Positions 10,601 through 23,391 of a stretch of DNA of 64,000 nt are shown here, piece by piece (the stretch's first letter is position 1; the number at the start of each line of letters is the position of its first letter). Made by a program: the position numbers and the translations under genes. The notes under the pieces were generated by a model. It worked only from the letters and a program-made list of their open reading frames with translations. It made no database searches and was not told the origin of the DNA. The DNA is from Himantopus leucocephalus (lineage: Eukaryota; Chordata; Aves; Charadriiformes; Recurvirostridae): contig RSEF01000014.1 of the NCBI GenBank assembly GCA_003993805.1, forward strand, positions 868,001-932,000, read 5' to 3'.

Positions 10601-13494
10601 GCCTGCCATGGGGAGGTCGAGCGTGGGTGGAGTGGGGAGAGAATTGCCTGGCAGCAGAAGTGCAGCTCATGCCAAATCAGCGGTGACTTGAATAAGGCTT
10701 TACTGCTGACTGAATCCTGACCTGTGAGTATGGTGGTATCGCAAAAGGAAGATAGCAACCAGCTGTCTCAGGAATCACCTTGCCAGAGGAGAGACTGTGA
10801 AATAGTTTTAATTATACTTCAGGATCTATATCAGATATTATATGATGGCTTTATCTACTGCACTGGTATTTTCCTATTTTGCTTAACACACTTTTTTTTT
10901 TGCTACATTGTTTGCTATTTGGGAGTGGGGAAAGTAGCTCGCTGAATGCTGCAAAGTTTTTTTCAACTTCACAGGTTTCTGGACGGAGACCTGAGCCAGT
11001 GATTTGCTTGGAACCTTTATAAACACAACCTTTTGGCAGTCAGTCAGGTCCTGGCAGAAGACTTGCAGTCGCTTATCACAAGTCTTTCATGTAAGCATGT
11101 CAAACTTAACTACATTATTTTTATTCGCCCTTGATTTTGGATTCTTTCCAAGTAAGATTTTTTAGCCTCTGGCTAGCCAAGACTCTTGGGTAGTTATTTG
11201 ATTACCAGTTAAATATAGTACGTCATGTAAAATATGTACATTTAATTTATACCTGATCTAAATATCTATCATGTTTCTTTCTTGCTGTTTCCTTGCTAGG
11301 GCTTGTTTCTGCCACCATATGATTTTGTGTACATTTCAGAGCCAATACCAATAATTCATCCAGAATCACAAAACCGTAAGTGAGCAAGTGATGATGCAGG
11401 CTGACACCTGGCTCTCTTGTTTGAGCATTTCCTTGCAAGGATGGTGCTGAGGTTTGGCACCCCTTTTTGCCTCCCTGTTTCTCCTGCTGCAAGTGAAAGG
11501 ACGTGCCCATATCTGTGCTGGACCTGGTCCTCATTCCGGACAGTCATGCCTGGCTTTGGGGGGAGGGTTTGAAATGATTGGAGCAAGGTTGTGTGTGTCA
11601 CCTGTCTTGTACCTGGCTGCATAATCCACCTCTAGCTGTACAAAGGGAGAAAGCAGCATGTTGACAAATGCCAACGCTTTTTTCGAGCACATTGTAAGAT
11701 AAAACTTAAATATATTTGCTATTGTTTTCTGCAACCCTGGGCATAGCTCTGTGCCTGGAATACGTACCAAGAACAATTTTTCTATTTACAGTTTAAATAT
11801 GAGCTATAGAGTACTTACTCCAACTGCCAGTTTCCTGGGAAAAAAGGTTTGCAACGACCATCTATTATCTTGGCTGAAAAAAAAGTAAACTCTTAACCAC
11901 ATATGAAATTAAGCAATTCTTTTCTAGCAGTTGGAGTTTGGGTTTGGTGATAATAAGTGTTGGTTTGTGATTTAATAGGTCATTACCTACTTTGCCTATA
12001 ATCACAAAGTAATAAATAACTATTGGCAAGATGGATAATAGCTAGGTCTGAGAGGCATGAAAAAGATAAAGCAATAGGCACAAACACACGCTTTATATTC
12101 ATAGAAAATGCATTCTAGCCAAGAAATGAAATCTAAAATTATATGAGAGCAGATTTGGGGGATGGCTAAACATCTACATTAACAAGAGCTAGCTGTCTTT
12201 CTAGTTTATAAAATGTGTTTTGGACATGTTACATGGGATATCCCTTTCTGAAGAGTTAATTCCATATCTCATGGACCTAGACTTCGCTCTGAAAGACCAC
12301 ACTAGCTTTTTGGGCCCAATTAATCAAAAGTCATCCATGCTTCACTGTTCACTTGCTGCCCCATTCAACGTGTGCTGCAGCTGCTGCAAGCTGTACTGAC
12401 TTCTGGGGCACAAGGGAAGTTCCTGATCCCTGCCTTGTGATATCTTACTCAGTTCGTGTCAAACAAATAATGGCCTCTTTTATCCTTTTATACTCCCCCA
12501 GCCATTCTTATTTCCTTCTGTGCAATGTAATAGTCATATTATCGCAATGTATCATATTGTATCATTGCATCATTTTTGTCACACGTTCATCGTGTTGTTT
12601 TTCGTTATCCCTAGATATGCTGTGCAGAGCTCAGGGCTTGCTTTGCAGTGTGCAAGAAAGTACATGAGAAATCGAAATCCAAAGGTGGCAGCAAACTTCC
12701 CCAGGGCTGGCCAGGGAGGTGCTCATCACCAACTCTTCAGCTCACCATTTGTTTCTTCTGTGCCTCCATTCTTCATTTGACTGGTTTGAGAACAAAGATG
12801 CCTTTCGACATGGTCCAGTTTTGAAAATGAGAGAATAAAGTTGTGCAGTTCTGAACCTGACGTCAAGGTTATGCAGAGGCAGCTGGTGGCTGTTGTTGAA
12901 AACTTTTGGATTAATCAAGAGGATTGACTTGAAGTATCTGTCCTTTTCCTTCTCAGAAAGGTTCAAAGAGAAAATGTCTTTGCATATTTTAAGGAGGTGA
13001 GGAGATGGGGGGAGGAGTGAAATGCCTGCAAAAGTGCCAACGGATGTTTGTTCACTCTGAAATAGAGAGAAACAAAGAGAGCCCTTCCCTATTTCTCGCC
13101 AGCCTCCCCCATTTCCAATATGTTAGCTTTATATCAGCTAGTTTTAAGAACAAAATGTGCTCAGGGAAAAGAGATTAAAATTGCAAAGCGTTTTCCTTTC
13201 CTATCAATAGAACTGACAGAAAAATGACAAAATGCTTGTGGGAATGATTAAAGAGAGTGAATGTTCTCATTCATGTCATGTCGTATATTGCTAATTTACA
13301 CGTATTTGTTTTCGTACCAATCTGGCAAATTTCAAGAAAGAATCTGCCAGGAATCAATGGGGAAAACAGCCCTGTATACTTTTTGGATATTAATAATAAG
13401 TATTTGCTATGTTTTATTTGGATTTTAGTGACATCTGTAGTGAGTGATGGATATCGGGAGTGGAAACAGCCGGTAAGAGGAGGCAGGATTGTTC
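7612..13494. other. Long non-coding stretch, no feature seen
   Basis: Nearly 6 kb of ordinary mixed DNA. The longest open frames (9890-10312, 140 codons plus; 10341-10670, 109 codons minus; 12353-12667, 104 codons plus) overlap frames on the opposite strand. They contain no recognised motif. No named repeat, RNA gene or CpG island was seen. A loose near-palindrome around 12546-12571 has 6-bp arms (GCAATG/CATTGC) and is too short to call. Confidence 0.5.
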
Positions 13495-13645
13495 ACAGCA
13501 GGACTCTGGAGGCTTGGGACCTCTTACTGGCTCTGCTGTTGGCCTGCTGGGTGACCTTGGTCAATCAGTATGCCCTCCTCTGTGCCTCCATCTGGGCAGT
13601 GGAAATACTGACGCTTGCCAGCTTTGCAAGCTAGCTAGACTGCGG
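13495..13645 (+). mobile_element. MIR/CORE-type SINE remnant
   Basis: The block order matches MIR-family SINEs of amniotes on the plus strand. GACTCTGGAGG starts it; then GGCTCTGCTGTTGGCCTG; then GCTGGGTGACCTTGG with a following CAATCA (consensus 'gtgtgaccttgggcaagtca'); then CCTCTGTGCCTCCATCTGGG (consensus 'cctctgtgcctcagtttccccatctg'); then GTGGAAATACTGACGC. The tRNA-related head is not evident and the 3' end is eroded. MIR-like elements are old, so this is a fossil. Exact subfamily and ends are uncertain; the central match is good. Confidence 0.75.
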
Positions 13646-15954
13646 GTAGAACTGGCCAGGAACCAGGAGTTCTGCTCTGTAAAGGACTGCAAGGGAAGGG
13701 TCCAGTGTTTCATTTGCTCTACAGGACAATGAGGAGGTGAGACCTCCAAAACTGTCCCACAAGGGAGCAAGGCTCCTTGTGGTGCAGAGTGGGAATCTGA
13801 ACCTTTGCGTTCCACACCTGATACACGTGCTCTTGACTGTTGGTTTTCTAGGAGTTCCTTACATCCTTGCCTTTCTCTTTCCTCCTTCCTTCTTTCCTAT
13901 CTCTAAAGAAGTGATAACCTCTAATTTCCTGGGTACTCTGTCCTGAGTGATACCGAAGTTAATAAGCGCAAAATATGAATTAGATAGAAACATCCATTCA
14001 CTTGCTAGGGCAACACTCTTTCGCTGGTCTTTTGTCCAGTCCACTTTTCAATGCATCAGTAGCTGCTGCTTTCATTTTCCACTATTACTCTGTTCTCCGT
14101 TGCCACTGATCTGCAAATACAAGAATCTCACCTTATATTTTGACTTTTTTCTTCCAGTTTTACCCCATTATTTGCTGCTGATTCCAGTGACGGGATGTTG
14201 AAATTAAAAATCCTCCCCAAAAGAGTGAAGGGGGAAAAAAGAGATTCTGGCCTGTTCTCCTGGCTTCTCAGGGGCATTCAGGTGCCCAAATCCTCTTGAT
14301 TTCCAGGTCTTTGGAGATTTGGCCTTTAATGCTTCAATAGCCTGTAGATGTGCTGATTTAATTATCTTTCAGCTTGGCTATACAGAATTAGGTTTTTCAG
14401 TCTTTCCATGTAGCACCTACAGCTCTTTAATCACTTCTGTTACTGATTTTCTCTCCCTTGCATGCCAACCTGAATTTTTTGGCAAGGTTGTTGCCTTCGA
14501 AGTTTTTCAGCCTGAGTGTCAGGAACATGTCATGGCCAAGAATAGACCGGGAAATATGATTCTTGCTAGTCTGTTTCTACAGAAAGAAAATGAAATTCAA
14601 TGAGAAGAAACCCTCGCTCTCCAGCAGAACTTGGTTAATGTCATGGGAAAAGGAGAAAAAAAATAAAATGGCTGTGAGGGATAGTAATGGGGAAGTTAAT
14701 AAGAACGTGATATGGGAACTCAAGAGAAATGCCACGCAGATGGTATATCATCCCAGCAAATATTTACGCTATTTTCCTGTCTGAATCCATTGATTTGATC
14801 TGAGAAATGCATTGTATCTAATCTGTGTGCTCCTTTTTCTCAGACATCCTTTGACAATGCATCTCATTTTATGAATCAAATTGCATTTGCATATTCAGAG
14901 GCTGGGGCTCCAAGCTACTGAGGCATTTACAGTTTGCAGAAAGGCTAAAGTGCTGCGTGTTAGAGGACAGTTTCTTGCACGACCAATATTTGTTTCAAAA
15001 GGGGAGATTTTGCCTTCATGGCTAGCCAGGCTCAGTTTCACAGAAAAAAAATACGCTGTTGGGGATGCTCATCCTGGGGGCCTGACGGACCCACCTTTTT
15101 TCTTTTTTGACAGCAATGAGCAATCTCTTAGATAATCCAAGGAAGGGCTGGCACGGGCCCAGGGAGCCTGGGAGAGCCGCAAACACCAGCACATAGAGCA
15201 GGGTGATCACTTTCCTCGGTGGTAAGTTTCTCCTTTCCAAGGAACTTAAACCTGAAAGAAATGCTTGGTCAAATGATGGAACTGATCCATCTCCCTAAAC
15301 CACTCTATGGTGAGTGTTAAATCTTTGTTTTCTATTTTGTGAGTTGGGGTTTTTTTTGGTGCGGGGTATGTCTGATATGATCATGTTATACTCTGGTGTT
15401 GGAAAGAACATCAGCTCAGCATTTTCAATGGAAGCAGAAGTGGAATAAACCCAGCTTGTGAATGCAAAAGGGGTGGAGAAGAAATCTTGGTCTTGGAGAG
15501 CAGATGACTTGATTTAGGGGGACTGCTTTGAAGTCTTTCTGTTTGGCCTGACTCTTCTCGGACTTGGTGTAACATAGGAGTTACCAGCCAGAGGAATTAA
15601 CCTGTTTAGCGTAAGGGAAAGGAGATTAAGGGACAGGATCTGTGAATTTTGCCCGTGTTGTTTTGGAAGAAAAAGTGATGTAAAGGGAACACAAACAATT
15701 AGGGCATATGCTGTGTTTGTTTATCTTCAGAAGCCTGTGGTAGGTGTGCCAGTACGCTGTTGTTCAGCAATTAACAATAAAGGCAGACAGCAATTAACCA
15801 CATGTCTTCTGTGAGTGGTAGTGCAAGTTATTTGTATTTAACCTTCGTGATTCATGAACTACTTTCATTCTGGGAACTGTGGAGAAAGGGAGAGAAAATC
15901 TTAGAGCCTGATGTCACCATGTAAAAAATGATCATATTTTGTTTGTCAAGAATG
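13646..15954. other. Non-coding, no feature seen
   Basis: No gene recognised. An octamer-type POU site (ATTTGCAT) lies near 14884 in an AT-rich patch, and small T runs occur near 15350. Open frames up to 94 codons appear to be chance. Confidence 0.5.
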
Positions 15955-16078
15955 AAAAAACATATGTATATGAATATATAACCTTTTCCATCATCAGCAA
16001 ATGAAGTACAATCATTTCTCATATAGGTACTTGTATTTATTAATACATATATACATATCCATGTACATATATATATTT
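15955..16078. repeat. AT-rich tract with TACATATA repeats
   Basis: Interspersed CATATGTATATG, GAATATATAACC and TACATATATACATATCCATG words lie within AT-rich sequence, densest at about 16042-16077. This is an imperfect simple repeat and could form local hairpins because TACATATA/TATATGTA words are self-complementary. Confidence 0.65.
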
Positions 16079-19000
16079 GTTGAGTGACACTAGGATTCTA
16101 TTTCTGGAAATTTCATGCTGTGTTTACTTTTAGGGTCTCGGATCAGATATATACTGAAACCAGTGGAAGAGTTCTCATCAGTATCAATGGCTGTTGTATT
16201 TGGACAACTAGTAAAAACACCACCGTAAGAACTTTGGAAGGTTTCTTTTTTCCCCATGTATTTTTGAAGATATTAGACTTATTTGGGAAAATCAGCCTTT
16301 ACAGAATTCATTACACAAACAAACATGATGGGACACCCAGACTATTGCAAATAAGCCTCTTCTGATGCCACATCCTTTTCAAGGATATTTGAATCGACAG
16401 GCAGCCCTCGTGAAGAATTGGCATTGGAACAGGTACAGAGCTTTGTCTTTTTTTTAAATATCCTAGCCACAGGGGAAGAAAAGCAAGAAAACAAATGAAT
16501 ACCTGTATTATTCTCTGTTAAAGAAGTAGTAACTACTGCACCAGGATTACATATGCTGTAAGACCAGTTTTTCCCTTAACCAGAGTCCTGTCACAGAGCT
16601 TATTTTTACGGAATGAGGTTTAGCAAACACTTTGTCTCATTATAGGTAAACAGATACATTTTGGACAGTTTTCCATTGACCATCGTATAAATTTGGGCTT
16701 AACTGTAATGAACTGGCTCCAAAACATGTACTGGAGTATTGATTTTTGTGAATTAATAAGATATTGTTTTCTGGTTTTTATGGATTAATACTTAGCTACA
16801 AGCTGTTCAGCATTTGGATAGAGAATATCCTAGTAGTAAAATGCAATTTTGTTTTGGAAACAGATGGAACAATTGGATTGGTGGACAGATTGTTTTAAAA
16901 GGTAGCAAGGGAGAGACAGAAAGTGCCTTTATTGGTTGTTCTTTCAGTACAAGTCATAAGTATTGCCAGCTTAAAAGGAATCCAATGAGGGTTTTTTTTT
17001 TTTTGAAAATAGAATTTTGGGGGCTGTTATTTTTGTCTGTGCCTAAAAATGTAATTTTAGAAAATCCAATTAAAATGAGGTATTTTGGAAGGAAAACAAT
17101 CATCGTTTCAGAATAAAAAGAAATCATTTAAATTGTGTCCCCATTTATGAAAATGTATCACTTAGCTTGGAATCAAAAACTTATTTAACACCTTAAGGAA
17201 ACATAAAATGCTTTCCTCCTGCTGCCCCTGTTTCCATTGGGAACTCTAAAAGATAGGAACTCTTTCAAAGGTGAATTTTCTCACGGGAATTTTCTTTCAG
17301 ATCCACCTAATAACTGTGTCATGGAGCATTTCAGATGTTCCACAGTGAGGTGAAAAAGGGTCACAATATTGTAAGAGGAGCTGAAGGACGAGAGAAGTGA
17401 TTTGAGCTGGGGACTGTCAGACTTGTCAGACCATTTGGTCGGGGGCAGCACAGCAGTGGGCTAAGCGTGTCGCAGAGGTTGACTGGCAGAAACAAGAACG
17501 TACCCTGAAATTTCCAGTCACCATGGGAAGTCCACTGTGCTTCTGGTTACCTTTGAGCTACCAGTCTCCAGACCAGACGAAGTGCAATGATGTCAGTTGG
17601 CATTGGTGGGAACGCTGTTTCGAGTCGTACTGGTCCAAAAGGGTCAACACTGCAGTGTTTTGGAGAAAACAGCAAAGCCTTGTGTGTTTTGCCATACTTT
17701 ACTTGACTGTAATTATTCAGCTATGCTAATGCAGATTCTGATTTCAAATGTAATGCTGGGGTAACTGCACTGGTTTCAACAGGGGTTAATCCTCAGTTGT
17801 TCAACTGAGAGCAACATCAAGGCCACAATCTCCGCTACTGAGCAGTCACAAGCACAACAAATAAACAGCCATTGGCATAGCTTCAAGAAATGCATTCGAT
17901 CAGTTATTGTTCCCGTGCCATGAAAAGACCTGTAACAGAGCATTCCTGTAGGGAACAGGTTGCACTTCAAATGTAAATCAAATTCAATTTTGTCAGACTC
18001 ATTAGTACAGACTTTGGTGCTGCTTGATAAATAGACAGCACATGGAGCCTCGATATCTGGCTGTTTGGGCATTAATAAAGTACTCGCTCAGCATTTTAAC
18101 TGGAAGCGTTAAGGAGAGATGCACAAGGGTGGATGAACACTTATTCTGTATGTACTTCAGGAAAGATGTGAAAACCTTGACTGTCCTTAGTAAACAATCT
18201 TTGCTGGATCTCGAAGATAAGAGTGTGAAGGTGAATACATCTCTGTTCCTAAAGCTCAAAACACATTGTGCATTGGTATTAAAGCGTGTTGTTTTGCAGG
18301 TCTGGGAGAAGCATAGCTAAGCACAGCCCATCAGGCAGAGCGTGCGGCTGAGCTCTGGGGAGGGATTTGGTTCGTAGTCACAGGATTGCCTGTGAGATGC
18401 TTTCTTGATCAGAACAGAAATATTTAATCAGGTCTGTCTCCTGTAACTGTCATGTAGAGAAAACAAGTCTCCAAATTGGATTTGTGTGATCAATGGGCAG
18501 GAAAGACCACTTTATCCACCTTAGCGGAGCTGACTTACAAAACTAGGGTTTGGTGACAGCAAGGTGTCCATATTCTGGCAGGACCAATGCTCTCCTGTCT
18601 GGGGACATAAGTTATTCTGGAACCAAACACTGATCACCTTTAAATTTTAGCCACAATCTATACCTTCTTGTATGTCAATAGAAAACTAGCTGCTGAGTTC
18701 AGAAATAATGATTCCTCTTACAGCAAAATCAAAGGAAGAATTTGCATGGATTTCTGAAGGCAAGTATTGTACTCTTGTAGTCAGATACGCAGAAATATTT
18801 GGGTACCTAAAGGTATGTTTTGGAATTTATTCAAGTGCATCAGTGAATTAGGAACCTGTACATAGTTTTTTGGAGGTCAGGGCTGCAGTGGGGAGCATGG
18901 TGCAGGGACCTGGCACAAACAGAAACAGGGTCAGGGCCTGAGCAAAGCCTCTGCAGCCTGGTCTGGCACCACGAGGCCGCTGTTAAATAGATCCTCCAGA

Positions 19001-19525
19001 CCTGACACTTCACAGCTTCAAGCATTTGCAAAGCATGAGCAGCACAGCAGGTCTTGCTGAGTCTAATGACACAGTAAATCTTGTAAATAAATAAGTAACA
19101 TAGAGCAGAGAAGATGGGAGCCATGTCTGAAGTTTGTGTCTTACGGAGTATTGGCATGGTGACTTGGCAGAGTCTGCTGAAGGTTTTGAGTTACCTTGAT
19201 GGATAATGAAACTATTTTCTAATTTTCTCTCTCTGTGCATTAGAAATGGACTTATAAAAATAAAAGTACTGTGGGCAGCCAGTCACAGTCTGGCTGTGTC
19301 CCCACGAGTCTGGAAAAGGTTGATGGGATGGAGGGTGCAGCTGCTGAAACGCCCCCGAGCATGAAGATATGTAGGATCCATTTGGAGAGGAGCACAACTG
19401 AATCCAGGTATGAGAGGGAAATGGGTCATGGACACCAAATAACAAGTGTAGCGGCATCAGCCTCTGCTAATGACCCCATGTTTGCCTGTTCTGCAAAATC
19501 CTCTTTAAAGCAATACTCTAGCAAT
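16079..19525. other. Non-coding, no feature seen
   Basis: Mixed, partly AT-rich DNA. Overlapping open frames at 17776-18320 and 18840-19240 occur on both strands without domains or splice support. A T12 run lies near 16990. No repeat family was recognised. Confidence 0.5.
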
Positions 19526-19547
19526 TNTTTAAAAAAAAAAAAAAAAA
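19526..19547. repeat. Poly-A tract next to unresolved base
   Basis: An N at 19527 is followed by TTT and an A17 run, then an A/C-rich stretch to about 19570. The open frame crossing it (19271-19618) contains an undefined residue and a Lys-rich artefact. The tract is not tied to a recognisable retroposon body. Confidence 0.85.
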
Positions 19548-22421
19548 CAAACCAACACAAAACCAAGCAAGAACAGAGATTGGGATCTACAGCAACAATT
19601 CCTTACTTCAGGAAATGAAGCTTTTCTGAGCAGTACCATCTTCTGTCATGCCTAATCAAACTAATTAAAGAACACTACCACACTTTATTAATGTAATTTA
19701 TCTCTTGCCTGAGGTGAACTATATTTATGCTCCAGTTACTCAAACATTACTGTTCCGTGTTTGAAGGAATGATGTTATTCAGTGATGTTTATGCTCCACA
19801 ATATCAGGTGGTAATTGAACAAGCGCCTGGGAAGCTGGTTATTTCCTATTTCAGAAAAGCTTCTTCGGGGAATGTGTTGTGTCACAGGTATGTTGGTGAA
19901 CAGGTTGGACCTGGGCATGTCCTTCTCTGAACTGCAGCTGAAGGCCTACCAACGCCAAACATCCATCTGTAAGCATTAAGCATGCGAATAGCCCATTTAA
20001 CTGAATGCACATGTTCACATCAGTTAATGAATCAGGGTTGGGAGGCCAAATTTATTGCAGCTGAAGATCTGGCAGGGAAAAGCTAATATGCTCTGAAGGA
20101 GGAAGGACGTTTGTTCTAGAGCTTAAAAACATTAAAGAAAATGTCAGTAGAAAAAAATGTACTTATTTTAAAAGATATTATTAGTTTCCATGAAGCATGC
20201 CTTTGATGTAGCCGCAGTTGCAGGGCTAATGGGCACAGGATCCACCCGTCTTTCACACCAACTGGGAGAAGCAGTTTAACATCATTTATGGGGCAGGACA
20301 GTCTGAGACAATAGAAAACATTGCCCAAAACTGACTGAGGGGTTTTCCTGCTGATTGCTTGCAAATTGTTGCTGTCTGCTTGATTAAAGCAACCAGAAGA
20401 TAGGAGAGAGAGAAAGGAGAGAAGTACAGAGCTGTCACCGGCCTCCTGATAGAGGGCTGAGACAGAGCTCCTGGATGCGCAAGGCTGGAGGTAAAGCGAG
20501 CTGGCAGGGGAGACAGGCGGCCTCCTGCCTTCCCTGCCTACCTGGCTTCATTTACAGCCCTGAGCTGAGCTAACTAAAGGCCATTTTGGTGGGCTGCCCA
20601 TGCTGTTTGCCCACATTTGAGGCTAGCCCTGGGTGGCCTCAGAGGAAACCCCAGTGGGGCTTGATCTGGAAAGTGCACTCAGAAAGGACGTAGCATACGG
20701 CCCTCGTCTAACCTAGCTCATCTATGTCTTGGGAGGATAAGACAGGTCATTTCCCACAATGGACCTGGCTTTGCCGGCTTTGAGGGCAGCTGAGATTTGC
20801 AGACATCTGAAACCTGAACTGGATCCAAGCTGCTTACGTATAGTATGTGCAGAGTCCTGGGAGAGTCTGGGCTCAGGCAGCACAGGCACAGAGAAGACAG
20901 TGGGGAGCAAAGCTGAGCGGGGAGATGGAAAAGCAGACATCTTGCCTCGAGCTGCAGCACTTTTCAGTCTCAGACCTGCAGGAATAATTGCTGTCAACAG
21001 TTTTCAGTGGGGCAATGCTAGCTATCTCCCAGTCTGGGCACTGGGCATTAGTGCAGTGACTATGCAATTTTGCTCAGGCTGATTTAGAGAATTTCACAGC
21101 TAAAATCAAAGCACCATTAAGTAGGGTGATGTGTGGGGAACAGCACCATGCTAGGTTGTTTGTTTTTTTTTTTTCTTAAACTTGGCTTATGTATTTACTG
21201 CTTTCCTAAGTGGGTTCTTAAAAAATACCTGCCAAGTAGATTCTGTTTTGTAAATAGAGCCAAATGACTTTTATTAAGATGTTTGCAGAAGTCTTTCCTA
21301 CCCTGCTCCCAAGTTGACTCTGGCAGTTTATAAAGGCTTCTATGAACAAGGGAAAAAGGAGTTTTTATCCTTTACAAATAAGTGAAATGCAAATTTCCTT
21401 GGCTAGTGGTTAAATATTTTTTGGATTTTCCTAGAAGAGAACAATGACTCACATCCATTGATAAAGTACACCTTACCTCCATATTATTAACAAGTGCAGT
21501 CGGGTGAATCAGACTGCATCTGCCATTGAGAATAGAGATGCTTGTTTGGAGGACGGAGAAGGACTGAGCTCCCAGCATGTTGTGTTTATAGTTCCAAAAC
21601 CAAAGTACAGATTGGAGATTTGTCCCCAGGTCAGAGTCTCCTTGACAGCCTGTGCATTGTTGCATATCAAGTGCTCCTGCCTAAAAAAGTTGGATGGCAA
21701 AAAATAAATAGTGGTGCTCTAGAGTAAAAGGAAAGTCCTGATGTCTCACACATTCTAGGATAATGCCTCTCAGACTGCCAACTCAAAATTTAGGGTAAAA
21801 AAACAAAAAACCCCCAAAGCCACAATGAAGGTGACAGGATGATATGTAAGGTACAAACTGGCAGAGCCTGTGGTAAAAGAAGAGCAGAAATTATTTTGAA
21901 ATAGAAAAACATGACTGGAAAGGTAACTGAATAGACTGTTGAACCTGCTGATTTTTTTTTTCTAATGATAAAATGAGAAAAATCCATGCTACGGAGCTGA
22001 TCGTTAGTATAACTGTGATTTTACTGCTATGTTGGATAATTTCTTTCAACTATGGAGAAATGGAAAGAAACACACCAAAGACAGAGGATCTATTTACAAA
22101 TAAGTCAGCTGGGGCAAACAGAAATTCATGTAATATACCATGAGCATGATGAGATCCAAAAAAGGCATAAGGACTGAAGCAAACGGTAAAATGCATGGCA
22201 AAGAAAGCAGTCATTCTGTTGGAAAAAGCCATTATAGAAAACCCAAACTTTGGCAATTTATGCAATCAAGAAACAGCAATTAATTGAAGCTGGAAGAGAC
22301 ATTTTTCCAGATATAAACCTGGCTTTATATTTATAAGACTTTTTTTTTTTTTTTGCTACTATTTATCTGGAGGCTGTTTGCATACTAGGTCTACCAAATC
22401 CTATCCTTTGTTGCTTCATAC
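19548..22421. other. Non-coding, no feature seen
   Basis: A short GA-rich run lies at about 20402-20425 and a T12 run near 21161-21174. Open frames up to 107 codons (20759-21082) overlap minus-strand frames and show no domain. No repeat family was recognised. Confidence 0.5.
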
Positions 22422-22634
22422 CTATCCGGGTCTCCCTAACACTGCTGCCAAAGGCTCTTCAAAAATTGTGGTCATCCAGAAACCTCCTTTGGCAAGCAGC
22501 CTGGCAATCGGTCCTGCCTCGTGGAGGGTGGTGGCATCTCCCCACACTACCACGTCAGTGTGATCCTCTCGTAGTATAAGGAAGCCGATGTTCTCGCTGA
22601 AAGGACAATAACAAGTGGCTTCTGGTGGCATCGC
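22422..22634 (-). CDS. Candidate terminal coding exon, unknown family
   Basis: On the minus strand, a pyrimidine-rich TTTTTCTCCCAAG ends at 22635 and is followed by an in-phase open frame of about 70 codons to a TAG at 22422-22424. The predicted peptide begins AMPPEATCYCPF, continues through FLILREDHTDVVVWGD and LHEAGPIARLLAKGGFW, and ends AAVLGRPG. Eight or so CpG dinucleotides fall in this short stretch while its flanks have few, which is unusual for neutral bird DNA and could reflect coding constraint or a younger insertion. I do not recognise the family. No partner exon was identified on the minus strand at higher coordinates, and no polyadenylation signal could be tied to it. Alternatives are a processed or viral/transposon-derived fragment, a conserved non-coding element, or chance. 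The composition and acceptor are observed; coding status is inferred. Confidence 0.25.
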   Translation of the reverse strand, partial: AMPPEATCYCPFSENIGFLILREDHTDVVVWGDATTLHEAGPIARLLAKGGFWMTTIFEEPLAAVLGRPG

Positions 22635-23323
22635 CTTGGGAGAAAAATTAACAACATAGATTTGCATTAAAAAACCTAATATAAGTGTCTAAGATTTCTG
22701 TCTTGAAATCAGTGACCTGTACCTGGAACAGGGTAAGATACTGTAGTTCAAAAGAGTCTCTCTGTTGCTGCCTGCCTCCATAGAACTGAGAGAGAAAGCA
22801 AGATTGCAGCTAAAAGGGAATTGGGTTTGGAAGCTCCAGAGCAGTGTGCAGACATAAAGCCCCCTTCTCCTCCCTTCTCCAAGAAGTGTCTCTCTGGGGC
22901 CTGGCCAGGCACATGAATCACAGCAGAATTTAACAGGTTCAAGAGAAGCTGAGTGAAAGTGTTTGGTAACACTGCCAGATTTATTGCTTTATTCATTATA
23001 TATGCAGCCAGCAGATGCAATACGGATTTAGGGACTGACTACAGTAAATAAATGGCTGACATGGCCCAGCCAGATGCATTAAACACTTCAGCATTTGTTG
23101 CTATTGCACCAGTATGCTAACTTTGGTTCCCAACCCCAGTGCTCACATACTGGGATTAGAAGCAGCACCCACCCAAAGCTAATGTTCCCGTTGTGAGTGA
23201 CACCAGCAGAGCTGAGATGGGACAGTGGCTCTGCCCCAGGGGCTCTGCGGGGTAAGAGTACAGCGCAGAGCAAGTGCTCTTCCTGCGGCATCCGTACGGT
23301 GATAGAGACCATACGGGAAATCT
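22635..23323. other. Non-coding, no feature seen
   Basis: If the minus-strand exon candidate just before it is real, this would be the 3' part of its intron. No exon partner or repeat was recognised. Confidence 0.45.
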
Positions 23324-23391
23324 CTTGCTTAAGAAATGGGGTAATTGTTCCCTTGACCTTGCTTAAGAAATGGGGTAATCTGTCCCTTCCA
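23324..23391. repeat. Tandem duplication, 34-bp unit, two copies
   Basis: The first 22 bases of the unit (CTTGCTTAAGAAATGGGGTA and two more) recur exactly at 23324 and 23358. The remaining 12 bases of the two copies differ at several positions, mainly around a one-base shift before TCCCTT. This is a small local duplication of moderate age with no visible function. Confidence 0.85.

Noticed and set aside
19271..19618. 115-codon plus frame
   Set aside because: Runs through an N and a poly-A tract that creates a Lys run; no domain.
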